Assembly (NCBI GenBank): GCA_021234155.1
Contig: JAJEKV010000013.1
Location: forward strand, 4,644,028-4,708,027
Direction of reading: 5' to 3'
DNA from: Isoetes taiwanensis
Taxonomy: Eukaryota; Streptophyta; Lycopodiopsida; Isoetales; Isoetaceae
DNA: 64,000 bases
In this document: positions 10,945 to 22,370 of the stretch, piece by piece
Position numbering within the stretch: position 1 is the first letter of the stretch
Layout: each line of letters starts with the position of its first letter
Made by a program: the position numbers and the translations under genes
The notes under the pieces: model-generated
The model's input: only the letters and a program-made list of their open reading frames with translations
What the model was told of the DNA's origin: nothing
Database searches by the model: none

Positions 10945-11224
10945 CCTCTACCACCTCTGCGCATCACCTCCGCCTTCCCAAACCGGAGTAGAGGGTTTTT
11001 CTTCTTAGGACTTAGTAGATAGGGCTCTGAGCCCGTTTTTGTATATAGGGGAGTGCCCATAGTGGAAATAGCTGGGCTGCGCCCACATTTTGTAAAAAAT
11101 CTCCACTATAATATAATATGCCGCCTTTCTAGTCACTTTCTGTGGTGTTTGCCTCTTGAACTGTATTTATTTGTTGATTTTCGCTTTCTGTGTGATGAAA
11201 TGTTTTGAGACGAAAACCATTAAC

Positions 11225-12240
11225 CAAGGTAGGTAATGGAGTGCCATCTAACTCTGCCGGTTGGTTTATTTGGGTCTAACCACTTGAACAATTTGATAAG
11301 GGCCAAGCCAACGAAACTTGAGTTTACCCGGAAAATTTTTGTACACGGAATCATAAAGAAGAACCAAATCGCTTCTTTAAATGTTTTTGTCTTGAGACGC
11401 TTGTCATGTAAAGATTTTTGCAAATCGTTGTCCATGAAGAACACGAATATAAGCATCCCTTCAAGTTCATCCAACTGTTTCTAATTGATAGACCCTTTCT
11501 TTGAGTGCGGGCCGGTGGATTATGAGCAAGAGCTGGTTGAAAGCGGAGTGTTGGAAGGATGTATTCAAACGGCATGAGAGCTTCCTCGACCATAAACCAA
11601 TTTAAAAGGAGTGTGACCGGTAGCAATCTTGAAACAAGTATTGTAGGCCCAAAGAACAATAGGAAGTTTTGTCCCGCCAATAAATGCGGGAAGCGCCACA
11701 AATTTTTTGAGAATGGTGACCGAGTTTTTTGTTGGTGCTTTCTCGCCAAACCATTACCTTGAGGATAGTAAGGTGTGCTCTTGTGATGATGTATCGGGAG
11801 ATAATCCACTCCTTGATAGTATGATTGATGAAATGGACACCACGGTCACCGACCAGCCCGTGGGGCAGCCGAATCGCGTGATAATTTGTTGATAGAGGAC
11901 CCTAGCCAGGCTTGCCGCAGTTGTTGTGCGGGAAGTGCACAAGCTTCCGCCCATTTGGTAAGCGTGAGTCGGTGAGAACTGAATGTAACGCACGGGTGTG
12001 CCTTGATAGAGGATCTATAGGTCCCACAAAGTCCATTCCCATTTGCTGAAGGGAAGTGGCGTGACCGGGCGCCAAGGGAAAGAGCGCCACGGGCGTGGGG
12101 CCCCACCACGGCAAAGCGTCCTACACGGGCGTGGGCGTGAGCATCTTTGAAGAGCGTGGGCCAATAATACCCGGCTAGAAGGATTTTTGCGTCGTGGTGT
12201 CACCATGAAAATGACCACCACCTAGCCCTTGATGAGCTTC
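11225..12240 (-). pseudogene. Integrase of Gypsy-1 (interrupted)
   Basis: Fragments of a Ty3/gypsy integrase in several frames: the core start (MDFVGPIDP) near 12050, the QLGQAWLGS/VLYQQIITRFGCP stretch near 11900, the YYPQGNGLA block near 11760, and a C-terminal GPY-type segment (about 11220-11350) just before the stop. The first catalytic Asp and the PQGNG glutamate block are recognisable. The Gypsy-2 copy of this enzyme is open throughout (25501-26184). Most differences from Gypsy-2 fall at CAG/CTG sites and shift the frame. Confidence 0.85.
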
Positions 12241-12589
12241 TCGAACAATATCCGGAACTTCATGAGGTAGAACACAACGTCGAAGGATGGTGTCCTTACC
12301 CTTTTTGTAGAGATGTCTGCAACCATGGTGTAGTCACGGACCTCTCGGAGGAGAAATTGATGGCGGACGGATTGTCGCCTTGGTGAGAGAGCCGTCTAGA
12401 TCTTACGGTGGAAGAGCACTGTGAGGAGGCTGCTGAAAATCATGGAACCAATGTGGTGTTGCCGTTACTAAAAAAGCTGAGCATCGTGAAAGGCGTCACG
12501 AGACTCCGGTTGAGGGATCATCCGCGTGGATGATCGTGAAAGATAATCCGGGACGACATGAGATTTGCGGCCTTATGAGCGATTTCAAA

Positions 12590-13990
12590 AGGAGCAAATT
12601 CTTGAGAAGAAGGACCAACGAGCAATGCGGCCCGTGGGCGTGGACTTGTTGATCAAATAGAGGAGTGCTTGGTGGTCCACAAAGAACTTGGATTTGATCG
12701 CCTAAAAAGGTAATAATGACGGAAGCGTTGGACCACGAAAAATGAGACCCAAAGCTTCACGCCCGTGTAAGGCGAGAATAGTTGCGCTCCAGAATTGAGT
12801 TTTAAATTTTGGCGTAGCGATTTGGTTTGTCGATTAATGCGCATCATATTCTTGAGAAAGAACAGCTCAATAGCAAACGCCGGAGACATCTACATGAGCG
12901 TGAAAGGGCTTGTCCCATTGAGGAGGAACAAGAACGGTGCTGAGTAAGCAAAAGCTTGTTGTTGAAAGCAAAGATCCGCACAGGAATTCAAGCCCGGTGG
13001 ATTCGTCACCCGTGAGTTTATGAATGGGATCTGCAATGGCTGCTAGTCCAGGTATGAAGGTGGAGTAATAATTGACCTTACCCAGGAAAGAGCGTGTCTC
13101 CTTGATATTGGCTGGTGCTTGAGCCTTGAGTACACAAACCCGATTTTGGCTTGGGATCGTGGTGATACCGCTTTGTCGACAACATGGCCTATAACGAGAA
13201 CACCGGAGGTGGCGCAAAAGGTGCATTTCTCGGGATTGAGACTAATTGGGACTCATCACATTTCTGGAAGACGAGTTCCAATTTATCCAAATGGTCAGCC
13301 ATGGAACTGTAGGCAGAGAAGTCATCTTGAAAAATTTGCAAGAAGGGATTTTCCTTCATGAAATCATGAAAAACTGAGAGCATGATGCGTTGAAACGTTG
13401 ATGGAGAGTTTGATAATCCAAAAGGAACCACCTTGTAGGCAAAAGTGCCCCACGGGGTGGTGAAAGTAGTCTTGAGTTGATCAGATTCTTTGATTGAGAT
13501 CCGATTGTAGCCGGAAAAACCATCCATGAAGGAGAGTACATCTCATGTCGACCACCTCTTCCAGAACCTGGTCTGTGAAGGGAAGTGGAAAATGATCACG
13601 CTCCGTGGCCTGATTGAGTTTCCGATAGTCCACACAGACGCGGATCTTACCATTGTGTTTGAGGGCAATGACGATGGGGCTCACCCATTCAGAATGTTTG
13701 ACCTCATAGATCAAACTGCAGCAAGGAGTTTGTCAATTTCCTTGGCCAGCGATCCGCGGTAATTAGGGTTGAGCCGGTACTGTCGTTGCTAAACTGGTCG
13801 TGCATCAGATTTGGTAGGAATGGTGAGTTCCCCCAAGCTTTTGTTGATTCCCCGAAGATCTCTGTAACTCCAGGCGAAAATGTGTTTGAATTTTGTGAGC
13901 GACTTGACGCCCTGATACGATAAGGGAGCCGGAAGATTTGGCAAATCAATGCGACCGGGTTGATTGTTGCCCGTCCACAATCGACCACGG
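12590..13990 (-). pseudogene. Reverse transcriptase and RNase H of Gypsy-1 (interrupted)
   Basis: The RT begins near 13900 with a conserved leader. It shows SEWVSPIVIALKHNGK and VCVDYRKLN (13590-13680), VVPFGLSNSPSTFQ (about 13400) and the active-site block LQIFQDDFSAYS (about 13320), where the usual Y-x-D-D is F-Q-D-D. The connection and RNase H follow with ETRSFLGKVNYYSTFIPGL (about 13070) and PPQWDKPFHAHVDVS (about 12900). A few frameshifts break the reading frame. The order RT then RNase H then integrase is that of Ty3/gypsy. Confidence 0.88.
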
Positions 13991-14427
13991 AGTCCGAATA
14001 TGGGGTATTACTTCAGTATCTGGACAATGTGCGGGGAGGTTGGAGCATAACCGGATCGTGGCACTGCGTGGTGAAAATGAGGGGTTGCTCGGTTTCATCC
14101 GGAGGTTGCTTCATGACGGCGTGTACATCAACGGGGAGTTGCGGGGAGGTTCAGCATCCGAAAAGTGATCAACACGTTGGATTCGATTGCAAGGAGCCGG
14201 GTAAGGGTCAAGCAAAGCAGCCTACAACTGGTCCTCGATCAAGAGTCATTTCTCCCCAAGGATCGGCATATTCGGGGTAGGATGACAGAGGCGCACTTCG
14301 CGGGTGGAGCCCGAACTTGATAAATATTGAGCTTCTTCTTGAATGCGGTATGCCGAGAGAGGGTTCCGCATGTTCTTGAGAAATGATCCTGCCTGTTTGC
14401 AAGTCCATGGTGGCATTGAGATGACCA

Positions 14428-14754
14428 TTAGTGATGACTAAGCGGTAGGTGGCCCGATAATGGATACTCTTTGCCCTGGCGGAGAAAAGGTCCGGCGACC
14501 AACATTTCATAGTCACCGGATCTTCGCCACTTTCCAAACTCAAATTCCATGGGGAAGCGGAGATCACCGATGTTGATGTGAAGAAGAGGTGTGACGCCTT
14601 GAGGTCGCGTGATATGGCCATTAGCCAACTTGATGTCATATGGGGGCACGAAAGAGTTGTGTGATGCCCATTTGTTTGCGGAGTTTATCCGTGTGATGAG
14701 ATTGGCTGCGCTACCTCCATCTATTTGAACATGGTTGACTTGTTGATTACCCAA
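14428..14754 (-). pseudogene. Retroviral-type aspartic protease of Gypsy-1
   Basis: An open 108-residue stretch carries VQIDGGSAANLI near its N-terminus, matching the D-[ST]-G-[AS]-type catalytic loop of retropepsins with Gly at the second position, as in several plant gypsy proteases. Downstream blocks LANGHITRP and LVAGPFLRQGKEYPL follow. In a dimeric retropepsin each monomer supplies one Asp. It lies between gag and RT as expected. The frame is not continuous with its neighbours, so I list it as part of a broken polyprotein. Confidence 0.75.
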
Positions 14755-14759
14755 GTGGC

Positions 14760-16977
14760 ATGGACCGTGGGTGTAGAGGTAGCTCCGACCCCAACTAAAG
14801 CAGGTTGGGAGTGGTAGCTGGTCCTTGAGAGCGGGACGAGTTTCAAAATGGTTGCCAAGCTTAAAGGAATTTTGATCTTGGCTAGCTCCTCTTGGAGTTC
14901 TAGAGGCACATGAGAAAAAGGATCTGCTGGTTCCACTTTGGTCTTTGGAGTGCGTGGTAGTGAAGCGACAACTTCTTTGAGTAAGTCAACCTCGGCGGCA
15001 ATATTGGGATACATCCGAGGCGTGGAGGTTGAGATGTGGAAGGTGTATCTTGTCTTTGTTGAGCTACGGTGGTGGCATGAACATTTGCCAATGTACGACC
15101 TTGGCGGCTTGCATGAGTTCAAAATGCTTTGGCGAACTTTTGGCATGACATGTGGCATGAGCTTCTCAAGTCAGTGCAAAGTGAACCTTTTTTCGTCCTC
15201 ATGAGGAATGGTGTCAAGCTGTAAAAGGCGGGTTGCGTGCCATTGAATAATGGTCAAGGGACGTGATGCCTTGGTCCGGCGTGAAACTAAACCAACCCAA
15301 TTTGGTGGGCCGGGAGGATTAAGTGCCGAAAAATTTCCTCTTGTGCTTGTTGATCCGGTGAGGTTGATTTCTTGGAGCTGGTTGATAAGCGTGATTCTTT
15401 GGCGCTCTTGGTGGTTTCTTAAGAACTGGTCTCGGGCCTTGTTTGCCATTAGCAATCGAGTTGGTAAGCCCGTGAGGCGGACCGATGTGGTCTCGATTTG
15501 TGCCGTGAAGCCGTACCGAACTTGTGGAAGTTGAGGACACGCCGTGGTGGTATGACCCCATTCATGGCGGTGATAACATTGAGCTTTAGAAGGATCAAAA
15601 AGGAGGGCGTGGGTTGGATCCCCGTTGTTGCTCCCAAAGATGATAGAGTTGAGTGGGTTGCTTTTTGAAGTGGTGGCTGGCGATAGTGCGATTGTTCTTT
15701 GAGGTGTGGTTTGCACTTGATAAACCATTTTGTTGCGGAGCGGTGTGGGATGAGTGCGAGTGCACTCTTCCGGTGGCATGATTGCACATGTTGCATCGCT
15801 TGCAATGAGGCGGGCCATTGGTGGAGTTGCACTCATTTGCCAAATGGCCTTGGTATTTGCAAATATGGCACCAGATTTGTTGGCTATTTGTGGATTAGCG
15901 TGTTGTTGAATTTGAACGTACCGTTTGTGGAACCATGAGGTGGAATGAGCGGGAGCTCTTGAAGAGCCACGCCTCGGGAGGAAACATTGGTGAGTGATTG
16001 ACAAGGTCGATAGCTTTGCTCAAAGTCTTGGGGCCGCAGGTATTGATCATGAGTCGAATAGCTAGAGGAAGTCCTTGGAGAAACCAGACCAAAATCTGGC
16101 TCTGTGGTGTGGGGTACTCCCTTGAGCTTACTTAGCGAGAATGTGAAGTCGATCCATAAAATCCGGGCGAGACTCTCCGTGAGCTCTTGTTGAAGTTCAT
16201 TGAGTTGCTTGAGATGAAGTTGATCATCATCCATTGGTCCCATAATGAGACGTAAAAGCGGTTCTCATTTCGACCCGATCTTGTTTCCAATGGCTTTTGT
16301 TGGACATGAGCCATTGATGAGGAAAACCATGCGGGGTGGTGGAAAAGATGTGGAATTTCAGTTGAGGTTGCGCATGACCATTTAGGACAGCTAGAGCCTC
16401 AAATTCTTCCATGTGGGCCTGAGCACTTTGGTCTAACGGTTTGCCTTTCGTGTTGCCAAAGGTGGGATAAGTCAGTTTCAGAGTCTGAAAGGTAGATGTG
16501 AAAGTGCTGGGCTGGACAGGAACAGTATAGTGAGGATATTGAGGTTGAGTTGGATGTGGCATGGTGCCTGAAGGACCCTGATGAAGGGGTGACTGCGGTT
16601 GAGAAACGGAAGTAGCTGGAGCATTGGTTTTGAGATCTGTAAGGTTGTAAGCGAGGAGGGCGATTGGGAAGCGTAGGGAAAGGATATTCACTGGGTAGGC
16701 CAAAGGAGCGGTGGATATCCTTGCCCACCGGGGAGATGATGGTTGTGGAAGGAAGAGGCGCGGCCCAAGAATGATGGATGGGCATGTTCGGGGTATGAAA
16801 GTACGGTTGAGAAGGTTGAGCCCGGATAAGGCTCCCGATAGTGATGAGGGGACTGAGGTTGTGAGCAATGTTTGCACGCTTTGGCTGTGGAACTGGACGA
16901 CAGACAGGGGGGGGTGGTGGCCGACCGAGCCCTAGACCGAAGATGGCCTCCCCTATGTCATAAGCAGATCCATACAT
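14760..16977 (-). pseudogene. Gag region of Gypsy-1 (interrupted)
   Basis: The probable start MYGSAYDIGEA is at 16975-16977, although the upstream frame is also open. A Pro/Gln/Ser-rich N-terminal part precedes a block reading KLTYPTFGNTKGKPLDQ (about 16460) and a capsid-like segment near 15900-16250. A nucleocapsid zinc knuckle CHICKYQGHLANEC lies at 15829-15874 (C-x2-C-x4-H-x4-C). Just after it comes a second Cys pair CKRCNMC. The C-terminal linker to the protease contains FSHVPLELQEELAKIKIP (about 14870-14920). The Gypsy-2 copy has the same order. Confidence 0.8.
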
Positions 16978-17112
16978 GTCGCCAATAGCTTCCGGACGCT
17001 TCGATGGCGCCTGCCAGAGGTCGTTGGAGAAAGGAGTTCTTCGCGGAAATTTGGACGTATTACGGCTTACGTAAGAAAGTAGGATGGAATCAGACCCCGC
17101 AGCAAAGCAATA

Positions 17113-17692
17113 AGTTTTTGGGTCCGGGTTCTGAACTCTGAAGACAAACTCTCCAGGAGGACCCGTGGATCTAACAAAGAGAGTCCTGGGACTATGTGTC
17201 GCGGGATTTGCAAGAAGAGAAGAAGAAGAAGAAAAGAACAAATGAGAGGAAAACGATAAGCTTCCTTGATATCAATGATGAACTTACATGAGCTCTCGCA
17301 ATAGAGAAAAAGCGAAAGGAGACAAGACTCAAAACTCATCTAGCCATCATATGCTAGCTCTACTCATATATATAGTACAATGGCCTTGGGCCCAATATAG
17401 ACACTCGGATCGATTCGGTGCGAGCTCACGGAAGGAGGCCCGACGAGGAATGTGCCATGCGGTGCCTCTTTAAATGCCTAGAATCACGCTGACGCTGACA
17501 CGGGCGGTGACGGGTCATCACTTGTCTGAGCGGCGCCTCTTGTTGACGGACGCAGGCTTTGACTGCGTGGTCTGCTGCTTGGTCTTCTGCTGAGCCTTTG
17601 ATGGCTGACCCGTGGCTGACTGAGGATCCTTGAGCTTGACCTGGTCTGTCGTATGTATGAATAGTCCTGTACCAGGAGGCACAGGACTAACA
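17113..17692 (-). repeat. 5' LTR of Gypsy-1
   Basis: The outer end TGTTAGTCCTGTGCCTCC (minus strand) abuts the TSD at 17693. The inner end aligns with the 3' LTR terminus near 17113, where the sequence is slightly changed. A primer-binding site complementary to a standard tRNA 3' end was not recognised just inside it. Confidence 0.88.
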
Positions 17693-17697
17693 AGCCC
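17693..17697. repeat. Target-site duplication AGCCC of Gypsy-1, right copy
   Basis: Identical to 6628-6632 and directly adjacent to the LTR terminus GGACTAACA. Confidence 0.9.
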
Positions 17698-17905
17698 TTT
17701 TAGACCAATTAGAGGAGCAAATAGATGTAATCTTTCCTCCTCCAAGATGCGTCCCAAGAAATTCATTATGCTCTAAAATCTCTTTATAGACAATTCTTCT
17801 GTAGCTGAGGATCGTGGTTGAGTTCTAGAGAAGAAGTTTGTGAATTATTGAACTAGATATTGTGTATCTGATAATGGATATATTTGAGCATATTATTATT
17901 GATCT

Positions 17906-18238
17906 CTACTTGTTATGAGTAAGAAGATTCATAGGCACCTCGAAGGTAAATCTTTGTAAAATATAGCACACTCCCTGGAGCCGCTCCAACAAATCTGGAA
18001 TTAGTGGAAGCAGATAGTGATTCAACACTGTAATTTTGTTGAGGCCACGATAATCAACGACTAGGCGCAGAGAATCATCCTTCTTTTTGACAAAGAATAT
18101 GGTTGCTCTAGCAGGGGACTGAGAATGTCGAATGAAGCCCCTAGCTAGATTATCCTCAATATAATCTTGCAAAACCTTCAACTCAGCAGGAGATAGACCA
18201 TATATTGGAGCATATGGTGGCATTGTTTCAGGCTGCAA
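17906..18238 (-). pseudogene. Reverse transcriptase N-terminal part of Gypsy-3
   Basis: The 110-residue frame shows YGLSPAELKVLQDYIEDNL, GFIRHSQSPARATIFFVKKK, LRLVVDYRGLNKITV and YLLPLIPDLLERLQG, the classic order at the start of Ty3/gypsy RT (fingers and palm). It breaks off before the YxDD active site, and the following 200 bp to the Gypsy-1 insertion carry no clear RT. Confidence 0.88.
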
Positions 18239-18818
18239 ATCAATAGCACAGTCATACAGACGATGCTCTGGGAGCTTGCTGGCCTTGACGTTTTCAAAAA
18301 CATCAGAAAAGTTGCCATATTTATTTGGAAGCGTTAGAGCAAGGTTTACCAGTGGAAAGTTAGCCGACGGATGAACCTGGATTGCAAATGCTGAACTTGG
18401 ATCCTGCCTTCAGGATTTAAGAAACTCAGGAAGAGAAATTTTTGAGATACGAAACTGAGGGCGTGAAGAAGCCTTCATAGAACTAGGAGCAGGAACAGGA
18501 GCAGGAACTGCAGCAGGAACTGGAACAGGAATTGGAGCAAGGACTGGAGCTTGGATATGATCTCAAACATGAGCAGAATCTTGAGCATGAACTAGAGTAG
18601 AGATAAGAGTCGAATCAGGAACTGAAACATCGGCAAGAACAGAATCAGGAGCCCACGATATTGCACGGACTGAAGTAGATGTTGGTGCAGAGGCCTGAAC
18701 TGCAGATAACCTAGGACTAGGGCTAGAACCAGCAAACCGGAATGATCTAATATGTCAATCAACCTGAGGGTTATATAGCTCGAGCCAGGGCAGACCCAAG
18801 ACTACTGGCACATGTGGG

Positions 18819-19061
18819 CTAGCGATGAGATTGAAGGAAATACCATAAGGAACTTCCTCGAACAAAACCTGAAGAGGTGTAGTACAATCTGTGACTGCGC
18901 CCGAGGATCTCATGTCCATCAATCATGTCAATAGAACTGGGATGCTTAACCTTGCTTCTAGGGATAGCGTGCTTAGTAGCGAATGCGCTATTTATAAAGC
19001 AAGCATTTGCACTACTATCAAGTTGTGCCAATACTTCTAATCTCCCAATCTTTGATTCCAA
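18819..19061 (-). pseudogene. Decayed protease of Gypsy-3
   Basis: The block LEVLAQLDSSANACFINSAF corresponds to the catalytic loop and following strand of gypsy retropepsins. The expected D-S-G reads D-S-S here, which would destroy activity. It is located between zinc knuckle and RT as expected. Confidence 0.7.
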
Positions 19062-19161
19062 TGATATAGAGATAAAAAATTCCTTACTGACCTTCTCAGA
19101 AGTAATAAATCCTTCATTACATGTGGGGGTTTAGGGAATGGCAGCCAGACATTGAGAGACT

Positions 19162-19912
19162 CTAACTACTCGGACCGGCCCCTGAAGTTTTCTGACTTAT
19201 TTGGACACTTAACGGGACAATCGCGAGCGATATGGCCAGCCCCACCACAATAGCGGCAGATGTTAGCCTCTCTTCGACGCTGCTTCTCAACCGCATACAA
19301 GGGCCCTCGAAACACGTAGTCAATCTGCATAGGTACAGAGCCATCTGATGTGGGCAATGCAGATGCTGTTGTGACTTTTGGAGCTCGCGAAATTAGGAAA
19401 ATTGACTGATTTCATCTTTCTTGCCTATGATCAAAAGGATAGTTATCACAACGAACCGCAAATCTGATAGCTTCATCCAGTTTCTGGAATCCTCTATGGT
19501 CAGCCGTATATCCTTCACATCATCGCGAAGCCCTCTTCGGAAACAATCTCAAAGGGCTACATCATCCCAGGTCGCATCTATGGCTATCTGCCGAAACTCA
19601 GAGGCATAAACTGAAGCCGGACGAGAACCTTGTCTGAGGTTGCCAAGCTTGGTAACTGTTGTGCATTGTCCATCAATGTCTCCAAAACACGCCTCAAGTT
19701 TAGCAGTGAACGCGGCAAAATTCTGTAACTCAGGGGCCTCCCTCTCCAGCAAGGGGGCAAATTAACTCAAAGCTGGCCCAAAAAGTAAGGAGCCAACTAG
19801 CCCGACATGTTCACGATCCGTGGGAGACTTATGAGGATGGAATTGAATAACTAGCCAAATCTGATTGAAGAGACCCCGAAGCTTGGATCTAGTACCATCA
19901 AATTTCTCCAGC
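19162..19912 (-). pseudogene. Gag of Gypsy-3: capsid and zinc knuckle
   Basis: From right to left, LLEKFDGTRSKLRG (about 19900), SPTDREHVGLVGSLL (about 19800), LLEREAPELQNFAAF (19752) and ASEFRQIAIDATWDDVAL (about 19560) form a Ty3/gypsy capsid. The nucleocapsid knuckle CRYCGGAGHIARDC (C-x2-C-x4-H-x4-C) follows at about 19215-19260. Stops and shifts interrupt it, for example after GPALS near 19762. The capsid's first residues are separated from the rest by Gypsy-2. Confidence 0.85.
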
Positions 19913-19917
19913 AAGCT
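19913..19917. repeat. Target-site duplication AAGCT of Gypsy-2, left copy
   Basis: AAGCT immediately precedes TGTTAGTCC of the 5' LTR and recurs at 30972-30976 directly after the 3' LTR. Confidence 0.9.
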
Positions 19918-20495
19918 TGTTAGTCCTGTGCCTCCTGGTACAGGACTATTCATGCATACGACAGACCAGGTCAAGCTCAAGGATCCTCAGTCAGCCACGG
20001 GTCAGCCATCAAAGGCTCAGCAGAAGACCAAGCAGCAGACCACGCAGTCAATGCCTATCAAGAGGCCAGCCGAGACAAGTGGCGGCCCGTCACCGCCAGC
20101 GTCCACAAGCATGATTCTAGGCACTTCAAGAGGCACCGCCCACATTCCTGCAAATCAGGCCTCCTTCCAGGAGTCGGCACCGAGATCAGTCAGAGTGTCT
20201 ATATTGGGCCCAAGGCCATTGTACTATATATATGACTAGAGCTCGCACATGAGTTCTAGATGAGTTTTGAGTCTTGTCTCCTTTCAGTTCTTCTCTCTAT
20301 TGCGAGAGCTCATGTATGTTCATCATTGATATCAAGGAAGCTTATCATTTTCCTCTCATTTGTTCTTTTGTTTTCTTCTTCTTCTTCTCTTCTTACCAAA
20401 TCCCGCGTGACATAGTCCCCCGGACTCTCCTGTTAGATCCACGGGTCCTCACAGAGGGCTGTCTTCCAGGAGTTCCCGAACCCAGACCCCAAACA
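19918..20495 (+). repeat. 5' LTR of Gypsy-2
   Basis: 578 bp, TGTTAGTCC...CCCCAAACA. A TATA-like ACTATATATATGAC lies near 20222-20235, with an expected transcription start downstream. No canonical TGG-initiated primer-binding site follows; the next bases are GCGCCGCCCGCTGCG. Confidence 0.92.
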
Positions 20496-20632
20496 GCGCC
20501 GCCCGCTGCGAGGTGCGATTCCATCCTACTTTCTTACATCGCCATATGCGTAGAAATTTCACGCCCGGAAGAACTCCTTTCTCGAGACGGCCCTCTCTTT
20601 GGAGGCGCCATCGGCGTCGGGAAAACCGCGAC

Positions 20633-22345
20633 ATGTATGGATCTGCTTATGACATAGAGGGAGGCCATCTTAGGTCTAGGGGCTCGGTCCAGCGCCACCA
20701 ACCCCTCGTGTCTGTCTCGCCCCGGTTCCCGCCCCAAAGCGTGCAAACATTGCTCACAACCTCGGTCACCTCATCACTATCGGGGGAGCCCTATCAGGCT
20801 CAACCTTCTCAACCGTACTTTCATACACCTGAACATGCCTACATCCATCATTCTTCAGGCCATACGCCTCTTCCTTCACAACCATCATCTCCCCCGGGTG
20901 GGCAAGGATATCCACAAGTCTCTTTTGCGCCTACCCAGGAATATCCTTTCCCTACATTTCCCACTGCCCTTCCTGTTTACAACCTTACAGATCTCAAAAC
21001 CAATGCTCAAGCAACTTCAGTTCCTCAACCGCAGTCACCCCTTCATCAGGGTCCTTCAGGCACCATGCCACATCCAACTCAACCTCAATATCCTCACTAT
21101 ACTGTTCCTGTCCAGCCAAGCACTTTCACATCTACCTTTCAGACTCTGAAACTGACTTATCCCACCTTTGGCAACACGAAAGGCAAACCCTTAGACCAAA
21201 GTGCTCAGGCCCACATGGAAGAATTTGAGGCTCTAGCTGTCCTAAATGGTCATGCTAAACCTCAAAGCTGAAATTCCACATCTTTTCCACCACCACCTGC
21301 GTGGCTCTCCTCATCAATGGCTCATGTCCAACAAAAAGCCATTGGAAACAAGACCCGGTTAAATGCGAATCGCTCAGTTCTCTCATTATGGGACCACGCG
21401 GATGATGATCAACTTCATCTCAAGCAACTCAATGAACTTCAACAAGAGCCCACTGAGTCTCCGCCTCGGGATTTTTGCGGATCGACTTCACATTACGCTA
21501 AGTAAGCTCAAGGAGTACCCCACACAGGCAGAGATTTTGGTCCGGTTTCTCCAAGGACTTCCTCCAGCTATTCGACTCATGATCAATACCTGCGTCCCAA
21601 GACTTTGGAGCAGGCTATCGACCTTGTCAATCCTTTCGGTCAATGTTTTTCCTCGGCGTGGCTCTTCAAGAGCTCCCGCTCATTCCACTGTCCATGGTTC
21701 CACGACGGGCGTTTCACCTCAACACGCTAATCCACGGCGATAGCCGGATCTGGTGCCATATTTGCAAATACCAAGGCCATTTGGCAAATGAGTGCAACTC
21801 CACCAATGGCCGGCTCATTGCAAAGCGATGCAACATGTGCAATCATGCCAGGAAGAGTGCACTCGCACTCATCCCACAACCGTTCCGCAACAAAATGGTT
21901 TATCAAGTGCAAACCACACCGCAAAGAACAATCGCACTATCAGCAGACCACCACTTCAGGTGCAACCCACTAACTCTATCAGCAGGGAGAGCAACAACGG
22001 GGATCCAACCCACGCATCCTTTTGATCCTTCTAAAGCTCCGGTGTTATCACCGGTCAAGAATGGGGTCATACCACCACGGCGTGTCCTCAACTTCCACAA
22101 GTTCAGGTACAGCTTCCTGGCACAAATCAGACCACATCGGTCCGCCTCACGGCTTACCAACTCTGGATTGCTAATGGCAAACAAGGCCCGAGACCAGTTC
22201 TTAAGAAGCCACCAAGAGCGCCTCAGCAATCACGCTATCAACCAGCTCCAGCAAATCAACCTCAGCTGGATCAACAAGCACAGGAGGAAATTTTTCAGGC
22301 ACTTAATCCTCCAGTCCAGCCGTCAAATTGGGTTGGTTTAGTTTC
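20633..22345 (+). pseudogene. Gag region of Gypsy-2 (interrupted)
   Basis: The probable start ATG at 20633 reads MYGSAYDIEGG. The first part is open to 21271: a Pro/Gln/His-rich N-terminus and then KLTYPTFGNTKGKPLDQS. After a stop near 21271 the capsid-like segment continues in changing frames. The zinc knuckle CHICKYQGHLANEC is at about 21752-21793, followed by a second Cys pair CNMC. Gag would form the particle core and bind the RNA. The frame breaks are not at the same places as in Gypsy-1. Confidence 0.8.
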
Positions 22346-22370
22346 ACGCCAGACCAAGGCATCACGTCCC

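Larger units (their letters stand above)
6633..17692 (-). mobile_element. Gypsy-1: complete Ty3/gypsy retrotransposon, minus orientation (~11.06 kb)
   Basis: Sequence-visible hallmarks are two LTRs (6633-7219 and about 17113-17692) that start TGTTAGTCC and end near CCCAAACA on the minus strand, a 5-bp TSD (AGCCC), a polypurine tract next to the 3' LTR, and gag, protease, RT, RNase H and integrase in that order. Integrase downstream of RT defines Ty3/gypsy. No chromodomain is seen after integrase. An extra coding region follows, as in Athila-like architecture, although its product is not recognised. The same family recurs in inverted orientation as Gypsy-2. Most frames are interrupted; see the finding on CAG/CTG differences before reading these as old mutations. 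Confidence 0.92.
17698..19912 (-). mobile_element. Gypsy-3 (left part): older Ty3/gypsy element hosting both insertions
   Basis: On the minus strand, in 5' to 3' order, are capsid, zinc knuckle, protease and the start of RT. It is cut on its 3' side by Gypsy-1 and within gag by Gypsy-2. Its N-terminal gag resumes at 30977-31190 beyond Gypsy-2. It is a different family from Gypsy-1/2: the gag resembles the EKFDGTRSKLRG type of chromovirus- or Sushi-like gypsies. Between protease and RT (18240-18820) is a low-complexity stretch encoding Pro/Ala/Val-rich repeats. All frames are broken, so it is older than its guests. Confidence 0.82.

Noticed and set aside
20496-20530. Primer-binding site of the Gypsy-1/2 family
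   Set aside because: The bases after the 5' LTR (GCGCCGCCCGCTGCG) do not match the complement of a common tRNA 3' end that I can recognise, and CAG/CTG-type errors make the region unreliable.
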